DNA from: Bacteroidota bacterium | GTDB taxonomy: Bacteria > Bacteroidota > Bacteroidia > Chitinophagales > Chitinophagaceae | NCBI GenBank assembly: GCA_030706735.1 | Contig: JAUZNZ010000019.1 | Span: forward strand, 1-64,000 | Direction: 5' to 3' | DNA: 64,000 nucleotides | Shown: piece by piece, positions 8,975-17,535 of the stretch | How the letters are laid out: every line of letters starts with the position of its first letter | Position numbering within the stretch: position 1 is the stretch's first letter | Program-made: the position numbers and the translations under genes | The notes under the pieces: generated by a model | Databases searched by the model: none | What the model saw: only the letters and a program-made list of their open reading frames with translations | What the model was told of the DNA's origin: nothing

Positions 8975-10905
8975 TATCCTGCCGACCAGACCCGGACCTT
9001 ATCATTCATCATTTCACGGATAGTCCGGGCGATGGCCGCCGCGTCAAAGCCGCATTCGCGTTGCAGCTCTTTTGGAGAGCCATGTTCGACGACCCGGTCG
9101 GGGATGCCGAGGATGCGGACGGTCGACCTATAATGATGTTCGGCCTGGAATTCCAAAATGGCCGAGCCGAAACCTCCGACCACGCTGCCATCTTCCACCG
9201 TGATGATGCGGTCATATTGGGTAAAGACCTCGTGAAGCAGCTCTTCGTCGAGCGGCTTGGCGAAACGCATGTCATAGTGCGCCGGATCCAGTCCATCCGA
9301 TTTGAGCTCTCTGATGGCCGCGGTCACAAAATTCCCGGGATGTCCGAGGCTCAGGATGGCTAGATCATGTCCGTCACGCAGTTTTCGTCCTTTGCCGATG
9401 GGGATCTCCTGCATGGGCGTTCTCCATTCCGGCATGACGCCTTCCCCGCGGGGATAGCGGATGACAAAGGGCTCATTCGTCGTATCCAATTGGGCCGTAT
9501 AGAGCAGGTTGCGAAGCTCGCTTTCATTCATCGGCGCGCTCACGATCATGTGGGGAATGCAGCGCATATAGGGAATATCGTAGGCTCCATGGTGCGTGGG
9601 GCCGTCTTCGCCAACCAGGCCCGCGCGGTCGAGACAGAAGATCACCGGCAATTGCTGTATGGCCACGTCGTGAATGACCTGGTCATAGGCCCGTTGCATG
9701 AAGGAAGAGTAGATATTGCAGTACACCCGCATGCCCTGGGTGGCCATGCCTGCCGAGAGCGTCACGGCATGCTGCTCGCAAATGCCCACGTCAAATGCGC
9801 GGTCGGGCATTTTGTCCATCATGAATTTCAGGGAAGATCCGCTCGGCATGGCGGGCGTGATGCCCAGGATCTTCGGGTTCTTTTCGGCGAGTTCGATCAG
9901 GGTCAGGCCGAAAACGTCCTGGTATTTCGGCGGCTGCGGGGTTTCATAGAGCTTGCGATAGATCTCCCCGGTGATCTTGTCGAACTGGCCCGGAGCATGC
10001 CATTTCGTTTGATCTTTTTCCGCAAGCGCATAGCCCTTTCCTTTAACGGTGACGATATGCAGGAGCTTGGGCCCCGGGATATTTTTCAGGTCGTTCAGGG
10101 TATCCACGAGCTTGGTGATATTGTGCCCGTCGATGGGGCCGAAATAACGCAGCTTGAGCGCCTCGAATAGGTTCGAGCTGCGGCTGATGAAGCCCTTGAT
10201 GCTATGTTCGATCTTGCTGGCGATATCGCGGCTGAAATGACCGCCCACCGGCAACTTGCCGAGCGCCTTCCAGATATCGTCCTTCAGCTTGTTCCAGGTC
10301 TGCGAGATCGTGATATCGGTCAGGTATTCCTTGAGGGCGCCGACATTGGGGTCGATGCTCATGCAATTGTCATTCAATACGATCAGCAGGTCCGTATCGG
10401 CGACGCCGGCGTGGTTCATCCCTTCGAAGGCCAGTCCGGCCGTCATGGCCCCATCCCCGATGATCGCCACGGCCTTGCGGTCCTTTTCCCCTTTGTATTT
10501 CGCGGCCATGGCCATGCCAAGCGCGGCGCTGATGGAGGTGGAGGAATGGCCGACCCCGAAGGTGTCGTATTCGCTTTCGCTGCGCCGGGGAAAGCCACTG
10601 AGCCCCTTGTATTTGCGGTTCGAGATGAACTCTTCCCGGCGGCCGGTGAGGATCTTGTGTCCATAGGCCTGGTGGCCTACATCCCATACCAGTTGGTCAT
10701 AGGGCGTATTGAAGACATAGTGCAGGGCGACCGTAAGCTCGACGACGCCCAGGCTGGCCCCGAAATGGCCGCCATGCACGCTGACCATGTCGATGATATA
10801 TTGGCGCAATTCATCGGAAACCTGAATTAGCTGCTCCTTGCTGAGCTGGCGCAGGTCGGCGGGGGAATCGATCATTCGCAGTAAAGACCCGGGGGCAATG
10901 TCCAT
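8974..10905 (-). CDS. dxs: 1-deoxy-D-xylulose-5-phosphate synthase
   Basis: The 643-residue enzyme condenses pyruvate and glyceraldehyde 3-phosphate, the first step of the MEP isoprenoid pathway. Motifs include WDVGHQAYGHKILTGR, the thiamine diphosphate site GDGAMTAGLAFEGMNHAG followed by LNDNCMSID, the transketolase pyrimidine domain (GICEQHAVTLSAGMA) and the C-terminal transketolase domain (ITVEDGSVVGGFGSAI). The length is normal. It is the first gene of a minus-strand unit with a sensor kinase and response regulator. No other MEP gene lies nearby. Confidence 0.97.
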   Translation of the reverse strand: MDIAPGSLLRMIDSPADLRQLSKEQLIQVSDELRQYIIDMVSVHGGHFGASLGVVELTVALHYVFNTPYDQLVWDVGHQAYGHKILTGRREEFISNRKYKGLSGFPRRSESEYDTFGVGHSSTSISAALGMAMAAKYKGEKDRKAVAIIGDGAMTAGLAFEGMNHAGVADTDLLIVLNDNCMSIDPNVGALKEYLTDITISQTWNKLKDDIWKALGKLPVGGHFSRDIASKIEHSIKGFISRSSNLFEALKLRYFGPIDGHNITKLVDTLNDLKNIPGPKLLHIVTVKGKGYALAEKDQTKWHAPGQFDKITGEIYRKLYETPQPPKYQDVFGLTLIELAEKNPKILGITPAMPSGSSLKFMMDKMPDRAFDVGICEQHAVTLSAGMATQGMRVYCNIYSSFMQRAYDQVIHDVAIQQLPVIFCLDRAGLVGEDGPTHHGAYDIPYMRCIPHMIVSAPMNESELRNLLYTAQLDTTNEPFVIRYPRGEGVMPEWRTPMQEIPIGKGRKLRDGHDLAILSLGHPGNFVTAAIRELKSDGLDPAHYDMRFAKPLDEELLHEVFTQYDRIITVEDGSVVGGFGSAILEFQAEHHYRSTVRILGIPDRVVEHGSPKELQRECGFDAAAIARTIREMMNDKVRVWSAG

Positions 10906-10973
10906 AGTACTCCTTTACGGTACAAAAATAAAGCATTATCGCGTAGGTTCAGAGGGGCTTTTTGGTCGAAAAT

Positions 10974-11004
10974 CCCGTACAAAACGCCTGAACGGGTGTT
11001 TTTT
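10974..11004 (+). terminator. Terminator-like hairpin in the dxs / sensor-kinase divergent region
   Basis: CCCGT (10974-10978) can pair with ACGGG (10992-10996) around a 13-base loop. Two bases later comes a run of six T (10999-11004). It lies 110 bases before the plus-strand kinase gene, so it could be a leader terminator, or the T run could instead belong to a promoter (a TTG and TATATTGG follow). The stem is only five pairs. Confidence 0.3.
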
Positions 11005-11114
11005 GTATATTGGCCATCCGATTCCCACCGATGGCCTACCTATTTAGCCATTAGTACAAAAGAAGGGGTGGGGGGAGGGGGAAATGGGTAGATTTGATCG
11101 AATCAAGCGTGCGT

Positions 11115-12170
11115 ATGACCAGGAATTCAAGCAGATATTATTGGCTTTGCCAACTCAGCGGCTGGGGTTTCGTGGCCCTGGTGGCACTTGGGTATAACGC
11201 GACGACCCTGGAGCAAAGGATAAGCGGGAGATTGGTTGGCGGGCTAAGCATCATGGTATTCACCGGCATACTGACCACCCATTTGTTCAGGGAGGTCATG
11301 CGTCGATCAGGCTGGCTGATGCTGTCCGTGGAAAGGGCATTGCCTAAGCTGCTGATAGGAATTCTGATCACCTGCATAGCGGATACCTTAATTCGCATCG
11401 GACTGGTGGACTTCTTCAAGTTGTCGGTATCCAAAAATAAAATGGATTTCACGCCGCGCTTTCTTTTTATCACTTTCGATGCCGGAATGGTGATCACTCC
11501 CTGGACGATCATCTACTATTTCTATCATTACATCGAAAAGAGCAGGAAGCAGCAATTGGATACGCTCAAGCTCGAAGCGTTGGTGAAAGAGCTGGAGCTG
11601 AAGACCATCAAGTCCCATATCAATCCACATTTTATTTTCAATGCCCTGAACAGCATCCGCGCCCTGGTGGACGAGAACCCGGTTCGGGCCCGGACGGCCA
11701 TCACGGAGCTGAGCAATATCCTGCGCAGCAGCATGCAGGCGGAGAAGCTCGAAACCGTCACTTTTGAAAAAGAATTGAATATCGTCAAGGACTATCTCGC
11801 CCTGGAATATATCCGGTTCGAGGAGCGACTTCGGATCGAATTCGAGATCGACGAAGAGACCCTCGACCAGCCGATCCCTCCCATGATGCTGCAGACGCTT
11901 GTGGAGAACGCGATCAAGCATGGCATCAGCAAGCAGGTGAACGGGGGCAAAGTAAAGATCGTATCCGGTTTTTGCGATGACTACCACCAACTGGTGATCC
12001 AGAACACAGGCTTCCTGAACGGTGGCCTCAACGGGGATGGCTTCGGGCTGGCCAGCACCAAGAACAGATTGCAATTGCTATTCGGTACGCGGGCTAACTT
12101 CCACATCCGTGAGATCAACGGAGACACGGTAGAGGCGAAGGTGCAGATACCCATCGACGCGAGCAAATAA
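11115..12170 (+). CDS. LytS/YehU-type sensor histidine kinase
   Basis: The 351-residue kinase has about four transmembrane helices in the first 140 residues, a short coiled linker, the His_kinase family block KSHINPHFIFNALNSIRALV with the phospho-accepting His at about residue 168, and a GHKL ATPase domain (PPMMLQTLVENAIKHGI, GFGLASTKNRLQLLFG). No extracellular sensor domain is seen, so the signal is probably perceived in or at the membrane. TTG (11094) and GTG (11109) precede the chosen ATG in frame. It pairs with the LytTR regulator 47 bases downstream. Confidence 0.92.
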   Translation: MTRNSSRYYWLCQLSGWGFVALVALGYNATTLEQRISGRLVGGLSIMVFTGILTTHLFREVMRRSGWLMLSVERALPKLLIGILITCIADTLIRIGLVDFFKLSVSKNKMDFTPRFLFITFDAGMVITPWTIIYYFYHYIEKSRKQQLDTLKLEALVKELELKTIKSHINPHFIFNALNSIRALVDENPVRARTAITELSNILRSSMQAEKLETVTFEKELNIVKDYLALEYIRFEERLRIEFEIDEETLDQPIPPMMLQTLVENAIKHGISKQVNGGKVKIVSGFCDDYHQLVIQNTGFLNGGLNGDGFGLASTKNRLQLLFGTRANFHIREINGDTVEAKVQIPIDASK

Positions 12171-12217
12171 GACCGACGCGACAAATAAACAGGGCCATCG
12201 CCCCAAAGACTACTACT

Positions 12218-12952
12218 ATGATCAGAGCCATTATCATCGACGACGAACGTCTGGCCAGGAATGAACTCAAGAAACTACTGATGGACTTCCCCGAGATCGA
12301 GGTCATTGCCGAAGCGACCAATGCCAACGAGGGAGTGGAAAAAATAGACAGCCTCAATCCGGATCTGATCTTTCTGGATATACAAATGCCGGGCAAGACG
12401 GGTTTCGACATGCTTGCCGAGCTGGAAAAAGCGCCGAATGTGATCTTCACCACCGCCTACGATGAATATGCCCTGAAGGCCTTCGAAGTGAATGCCCTCG
12501 ACTACCTGCTCAAACCGGTCGAACCGAAACGGCTGGCGGATGCGTTGCAAAAGCTGCAGGTGGAAGAGGATAAAGAGCCATTGTCGGATCATCCCCTTAC
12601 GACCAACCGCAGCCTGTTGAATGAACACGACCAGGTGTTCGTGAAGGACGGGGAACGCTGCTGGTTCGTGAAGCTATCGGACATTCGTCTGTTCGAGAGC
12701 GTGGGAAATTATGCCAAGGTCTATTTCGGGCCCAACAAACCGCTCATCCTGAAGTCGCTGAATGCGTTGGAAGAGAGGCTGGATGAGAAGGTCTTCTTCC
12801 GGGCCAATCGCAAACATATCGTGAACCTTCGTCTGATCGAAAAGATCGAGCCTTATTTCAACGGCGGCCTGCTCCTGGAAATGAAGGGGGGCGAGAAGAT
12901 CGAGGTCAGCAGGCGTCAAACCGTCAAGTTCAAGGAAATGATGAGCTTATGA
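12218..12952 (+). CDS. LytTR-family response regulator
   Basis: The 244-residue protein has a receiver domain with D8/D9, phospho-acceptor D54 (LIFLDIQMPGKTGFDML) and the conserved Lys in YLLKPVEPKRL, then a LytTR DNA-binding domain from about residue 140 (VKDGERCWFVKLSDIRLFES, FFRANRKHIVNLRLI). It is the cognate partner of the preceding kinase. Its last four bases (ATGA) overlap the start of the M28 peptidase gene, indicating one operon. Confidence 0.95.
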   Translation: MIRAIIIDDERLARNELKKLLMDFPEIEVIAEATNANEGVEKIDSLNPDLIFLDIQMPGKTGFDMLAELEKAPNVIFTTAYDEYALKAFEVNALDYLLKPVEPKRLADALQKLQVEEDKEPLSDHPLTTNRSLLNEHDQVFVKDGERCWFVKLSDIRLFESVGNYAKVYFGPNKPLILKSLNALEERLDEKVFFRANRKHIVNLRLIEKIEPYFNGGLLLEMKGGEKIEVSRRQTVKFKEMMSL

Positions 12953-14265
12953 GTCATCTTTTGCGTACCGTGCTGCTTATCCTCTTTACTGCCGGTCTGG
13001 CCGGCGTCCCTGGCCCCCGCGCTTTCGCGCAGGACACGGCCATCGACAAGATCATCAATCCAACCGAAGTCGAAAAGATCGAGCAGGTCCTGTCTGCCGA
13101 CGACATGCAGGGCAGGGGAACCTTCACGCCCGGGATTGAGAAAGCGGCCGACTTCATCGACGCACAGTTCAGGGCGGCGGGGTTGCTGCCGATGGAGCAC
13201 GGCCATCAATACAGACAGCGTTTTTCCATGGCCAATACGGAATTACATGCCGTGTCGGCGATCTTCGATAGGGATTCGATCCCCGCGGATCACATCGCGG
13301 TCATCAGTTCCGGGACCCAATTCGATATCGACAACGCAGGCGACTATGAAAAGGCCTATATCCGCGCCGGACAAAATTGGCGCGCCGAATACGCCCGCTA
13401 TGTCCCTGCGAAAAAGAATTGGCTGGTCCTGGTCGACACGAGCTTTGCCAGGGAGTTCAAGCGCCTGATCCGAACGAGGCGCCAGCTATTCAAATCGCCC
13501 TACAGCGCGATCTTCGTCCTGACCACCCTGGATCCTGGACGTTACCATATCCGGGTCGATCAGGCCGTCACCCAGCGCGACCTGGCCAATGTAGTGGCCA
13601 TCCTGCCGGGCAGGAGCAAACGCAGCGAATTTGTCGTTTTCTCGGGCCATTACGATCACCTCGGGATCGGGAAGCCTGACGAGAAGGGCGACAGTATCTA
13701 TAACGGCGCCAATGACGACGCCAGCGGCACCACGGCGGTCATCATGCTCGCGAGGTATTTTGCGGCCAGGCATGACAATGAGCGCACGCTTGTCTTTGCC
13801 GCTTTCACGGCCGAAGAGATCGGCGGCTTCGGGTCCCAGTATTTCTCGCAGCAGTTGGACCCGGCGTCCGTCATGGCCATGTTCAATATCGAAATGATCG
13901 GCACGGAGAGCAAATGGGGGACGCATTCCGCCTATATCACCGGCTATGAGCGATCGGATATGGGGAAGATCCTGGGGAAGAACCTCGCCGGCAGCGGCTT
14001 CACGTTCTACCCCGATCCCTATCCGGACCAGCAGCTTTTCTATCGTTCCGACAACGCGACCCTGGCGCGGCAGGGTGTCCCGGCGCATACGATCTCGACC
14101 TCCAAAATGGATTCCGAGAAGACCTATCATACCCGTGGCGACGAGATCGCGACGCTGGATATGGTCAATATGGCGCAGATCATCCAGTCGGTCGCCATCA
14201 GTTCCCGATCCATCGTGGCGGGTACCGATACGCCCTCGCGCGTGGATACGTCGCAGTTACGATAA
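12949..14265 (+). CDS. M28 family metallopeptidase
   Basis: The 438-residue protein has a signal peptide (residues 1-28, ending FAQD) and a two-zinc peptidase domain in the second half. Zinc-site motifs are SGHYDHLGIG, NGANDDASGT and FTAEEIGGFGS, with a later acidic site in MFNIEMIG and a final His in KTYHTRGD. Such enzymes act as aminopeptidases or as glutaminyl cyclase-like hydrolases outside the cytoplasm. Translation is coupled to the LytTR regulator by an ATGA overlap, an unusual pairing that suggests the peptidase is expressed together with, or serves, that signalling system. Confidence 0.9.
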   Translation: MSHLLRTVLLILFTAGLAGVPGPRAFAQDTAIDKIINPTEVEKIEQVLSADDMQGRGTFTPGIEKAADFIDAQFRAAGLLPMEHGHQYRQRFSMANTELHAVSAIFDRDSIPADHIAVISSGTQFDIDNAGDYEKAYIRAGQNWRAEYARYVPAKKNWLVLVDTSFAREFKRLIRTRRQLFKSPYSAIFVLTTLDPGRYHIRVDQAVTQRDLANVVAILPGRSKRSEFVVFSGHYDHLGIGKPDEKGDSIYNGANDDASGTTAVIMLARYFAARHDNERTLVFAAFTAEEIGGFGSQYFSQQLDPASVMAMFNIEMIGTESKWGTHSAYITGYERSDMGKILGKNLAGSGFTFYPDPYPDQQLFYRSDNATLARQGVPAHTISTSKMDSEKTYHTRGDEIATLDMVNMAQIIQSVAISSRSIVAGTDTPSRVDTSQLR

Positions 14266-14329
14266 TTTTTGCCGCGATACTATTTCGCCGGCTGAACCGT
14301 TTAATGATGTCACCTTTAAACCATAAATA

Positions 14330-14872
14330 ATGACTATGAAAAGGATCCTCGCTCTCCCGGTTACGTTGGTGTCGTTTATCGCGTTATTGTCCGCCTGTAA
14401 GAAATCCAGCTCCGCCTCTTATTCCTTCACTGCCAATGTCGGGGGAACCTCCACGTCGTTCAACCAGGCAGCATATGCCGTCGTCGAGGCCCCTTTGGGC
14501 CAACCCGTGATCATCGTTCAGGGGGTGGCCAACGGGCAGGCCGGCAAATCATTGATGCTTAGCGTAAGTAATTCTTCGAATACCAACCCGATCGTGAAGG
14601 GTCACGCCTATGTCGATACGGACCCGGACTGGAACGTGGAAGGCATTTATTCCGAGAGCGGCACCTCCATCTTTTTTGCAGGTAATGACCTGGCCAATGC
14701 AGCCCTCAATAGCGGGGTTACTATCGCCCATCACCTCACCGTCACGTTCACCTCCATCGACAGCACGTCCGTAAAGGGTACCTTTAGCGGAGATTTCTTC
14801 CAGGGCGACGATCCCCACGGTAAGATCAGCTCCTTCACCAATGGGACTTTTAATGTTAAGATCCAGCGATGA
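14330..14872 (+). CDS. Putative lipoprotein, paralogue of the gene at 15658
   Basis: The 180-residue product has a lipoprotein signal with lipobox LLSAC followed by KKSSSA, then a beta-rich domain. It shares its layout with the product at 15658: SYSFTANVGGTSTSFNQ versus SYFITATINGTAKSF near the N-terminus, and SVKGTFSGDFFQGDDPHGK versus EIKGTFGGNVYLNGDPAST near the C-terminus, ending in FTNGTFNVKIQ / ITNGSFYVKFQ. This resembles DUF6252-type lipoproteins; the function is unknown. Confidence 0.7.
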   Translation: MTMKRILALPVTLVSFIALLSACKKSSSASYSFTANVGGTSTSFNQAAYAVVEAPLGQPVIIVQGVANGQAGKSLMLSVSNSSNTNPIVKGHAYVDTDPDWNVEGIYSESGTSIFFAGNDLANAALNSGVTIAHHLTVTFTSIDSTSVKGTFSGDFFQGDDPHGKISSFTNGTFNVKIQR

Positions 14873-14898
14873 GACAGGCATTTGCGTAAATTGCGCGG

Positions 14899-15552
14899 GT
14901 GATGAAAGCGTTTATCATAGCCCTTTTTCTGCTTATGCTTCACCAAGCCGGCTATCCGCAGCAAGGCACGGAGCCGTACGAGGATACGCAGGTCAACCCG
15001 GAGAACCTGCGTAAGGCAAATCCCTGGTGGCAGGTATATAGTTTTACTGCAGGGGCCTGGTTTCCCCAAAGCAATTTAGGCGTATTGGGCGTTCATCCCG
15101 CGATCGGGGTGACCGGCGCCTATCGGAATGCCATCCATGAGATCGACCTGGAACTCAGCTTCCGGTTTATCCGGACCCCGGGCGACTATCTGGTCGAGCG
15201 CGGAGATTCACTCTACTCCCTCCACTATTATCTTGGTGGCCATATCGGTCTCGGCTATACGCGTTATGTATTTTTCTCCAGGCGATGGGAATTTGGTCCC
15301 CATATAGGTATCGGCTATGACGGTTTTGATATCGCCAATGACGATGGCTCGGGCAACTACGATTACCTCAGTCCCATTGAGATAAACTCCTTCGACTATA
15401 ATCTGGGGATGCGCTTCCATTTCTACTTCAAGGACGGAACCTTTCTCGGCCTGGTGCCCAAGTATCATTTCCTGCATTACGCCAATCAAGGCGGGAGTTC
15501 GCTGTTCGGCAACGCCTTCTCGGTGGATCTGCAGATCGGCGGCATGCCGTGA
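14899..15552 (+). CDS. Putative outer-membrane beta-barrel protein
   Basis: The 217-residue product has a signal peptide (about residues 1-20, ending YPQQ). The rest consists of alternating strands rich in aromatic and glycine residues (SFTAGAWFPQ, LGYTRYVFFSRRWEFGPHIG, YNLGMRFHFYF), consistent with a small barrel. I do not recognise the family. It lies between two related lipoprotein genes and may form a surface set with them. Confidence 0.65.
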   Translation: MMKAFIIALFLLMLHQAGYPQQGTEPYEDTQVNPENLRKANPWWQVYSFTAGAWFPQSNLGVLGVHPAIGVTGAYRNAIHEIDLELSFRFIRTPGDYLVERGDSLYSLHYYLGGHIGLGYTRYVFFSRRWEFGPHIGIGYDGFDIANDDGSGNYDYLSPIEINSFDYNLGMRFHFYFKDGTFLGLVPKYHFLHYANQGGSSLFGNAFSVDLQIGGMP

Positions 15553-15657
15553 TGCCGGCGATTATGCGGTGCATCCGGATCCTGGATGCCTTTTTGTGCG
15601 ATATTAGTCGTATATTGTTTCCGGGATACAAATTAAAAAAAATAAATCTGTTACAGT

Positions 15658-16197
15658 TTGAAAAATATCTCTTTCCTCGCGGTCGCCCTTTTCTCCCTTC
15701 TCACCCTGTCTTTATCTTGCAAGAAAAGCAACAACGCTGGTTCCTCTTATTTTATAACAGCAACCATCAATGGAACGGCCAAATCCTTTGCGACCATGCC
15801 GTTCGCGCACGTAGCGACGAATCTCGGCATTACGCTAGTCGGCATTTCGGGAGGCGTATCCAATACGGAACCAATTGATATTTCCGTGGCAAATATCCCC
15901 AGCGGTCAACCCATTGTCGCAGGAACTTATTCTGATACGTCAACATCTTTTGTGGTGGAGGCGCTCTATTCGCCGAAATCGACCAGCGGGGTAAGCTATA
16001 ACGGAGGCAGCAATGAAGATGGATCAAATAGCGGGTTAGGCAATTCAGCCCCCGGCAATCACTTCAAAGTAGTGATCACCTCGATCACCAGCACAGAGAT
16101 CAAAGGCACATTCGGCGGCAACGTATACCTTAATGGTGATCCGGCGTCTACGGTCCTGGCCATAACCAACGGAAGTTTCTATGTCAAATTTCAATAA
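15658..16197 (+). CDS. Putative lipoprotein, paralogue of the gene at 14330
   Basis: The 179-residue product carries a lipoprotein signal (LTLSLSC, then KKSNNAG) and the same beta-rich domain as the 14330 product. No in-frame ATG fits the signal peptide. The start used is TTG at 15658, directly before KNISFLAVALFSLL, within an A/T-rich stretch. The C-terminal motif EIKGTFGGNVYLNGDP matches the paralogue. Function unknown; probably membrane-anchored and exported. Confidence 0.7.
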   Translation: MKNISFLAVALFSLLTLSLSCKKSNNAGSSYFITATINGTAKSFATMPFAHVATNLGITLVGISGGVSNTEPIDISVANIPSGQPIVAGTYSDTSTSFVVEALYSPKSTSGVSYNGGSNEDGSNSGLGNSAPGNHFKVVITSITSTEIKGTFGGNVYLNGDPASTVLAITNGSFYVKFQ

Positions 16198-16230
16198 GAA
16201 CAGGATGTCCGGCGAGTGACGTAGCCGTGC

Positions 16231-17535
16231 TCAAGGCGCAAACTTCAACATGACCTTTGCCATTTGTCCGGCGATCTTGTCATTGGAGAGGTTGCCGATG
16301 CTGCCTTCATGGGTATGCTGCAGCTGCTTCTTATAATCATAATGGAATTCCCCTTTGTCGATCTGGTTGCCGATGCGCTGGTAGGCCTCACGGAAGGGGA
16401 CGCCCTGGTTGACGAGCTCATTGACCGCCTCGACGCTGAATAGATATTTATATTTTTCGTCGTCAAGAATATGATCCCGGGTCTGCATGCCGGATAGCAT
16501 CAGCCGCGTCATCTGCAGGCAGGCCTTGATCTCTTCGATCGCGGGGAAGAGGATCTCCTTGGTCAATTGCATGTCGCGATGGTAGCCGGAAGGCAGGTTA
16601 TTGATCAGGAGGGTCAATTCATTGGGTATGGCCTGGATGCGATTGCATTTTGCCCTGACGAGCTCCAGCACGTCGGGGTTCTTTTTATGGGGCATGATGC
16701 TGCTGCCGGTGGTCAGCTCGGCGGGAAAACTGATGAAGCCGAAGTTTTGATTGCTATACAGGCAGCCATCCATCGCCAGCTTACTGAGGGTCGCTGCGAT
16801 GACCGCCAGTCCCATGGCGACGATCTTTTCCGTTTTGCCCCGGCTCATTTGCGCGTATACGGAATTGTGGTTCATGGCGCCGAACCGGAGCGTTTCCGTG
16901 GTCCGGGTCCTGTTCAGGGGAAAGGACGAGCCATAGCCCGCGCCGCTGCCCAGGGGATTCTTATTGGCGACATGATAGGCCGCGGCAAGCAGCTCCAGGT
17001 CGTCCACCAGGCTTTCGGCGTAGGCGCCAAGCCAAAGGCCGAATGAGGAAGGCATCGCAATCTGCAAATGCGTATATCCGGGAAGCAGTCTGTCCTTATA
17101 TCTTTCGCTGAGGGTGATCAGGAGGTCGAACAATGCTTTGACCTCGTCCTTTATTTTCAGGATCTCTGCGCGCAGGTAAAGCTTGATGTCCACGGCCACC
17201 TGGTCATTGCGGCTGCGTCCGCTGTGGATCTTCTTTCCGGCCTCGCCGATGCGCGTGGTCAGCATCCATTCTACCTGGGAATGCACGTCCTCGATCCCTG
17301 CCCCGATCACGAAACCGCCGCTGCGGATCTCTTTGAGCAAGGCGTTCAGGCCTTCATGAATGAGGGTTTTCTCCTCGCCGGTCAGCAGCCCTACGCTCTC
17401 GAGCATGTCGGTATGGGCAAGAGAGCCCAGCACATCATATTCCGCCAGCAGCACGTCAAATTCCTTATCCCTTCCCACGGTAAAGGCTTCGACCTGCTGC
17501 GAGGTGTGCGTCGTGTCTTTATTCCAAAGCTTCAT
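16231..17535 (-). CDS. argH: Argininosuccinate lyase
   Basis: The 434-residue enzyme splits argininosuccinate into arginine and fumarate, the last step of arginine synthesis. The fumarase/aspartase-superfamily signature is clear (TTGSSIMPHKKNPDVLEL), as are HSGRSRNDQVAVD and GYTHLQIAMPSSFG. It is the last gene of the minus-strand arginine operon, and its ATG overlaps the argE stop by four bases (ATGA). Confidence 0.96.
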   Translation of the reverse strand: MKLWNKDTTHTSQQVEAFTVGRDKEFDVLLAEYDVLGSLAHTDMLESVGLLTGEEKTLIHEGLNALLKEIRSGGFVIGAGIEDVHSQVEWMLTTRIGEAGKKIHSGRSRNDQVAVDIKLYLRAEILKIKDEVKALFDLLITLSERYKDRLLPGYTHLQIAMPSSFGLWLGAYAESLVDDLELLAAAYHVANKNPLGSGAGYGSSFPLNRTRTTETLRFGAMNHNSVYAQMSRGKTEKIVAMGLAVIAATLSKLAMDGCLYSNQNFGFISFPAELTTGSSIMPHKKNPDVLELVRAKCNRIQAIPNELTLLINNLPSGYHRDMQLTKEILFPAIEEIKACLQMTRLMLSGMQTRDHILDDEKYKYLFSVEAVNELVNQGVPFREAYQRIGNQIDKGEFHYDYKKQLQHTHEGSIGNLSNDKIAGQMAKVMLKFAP

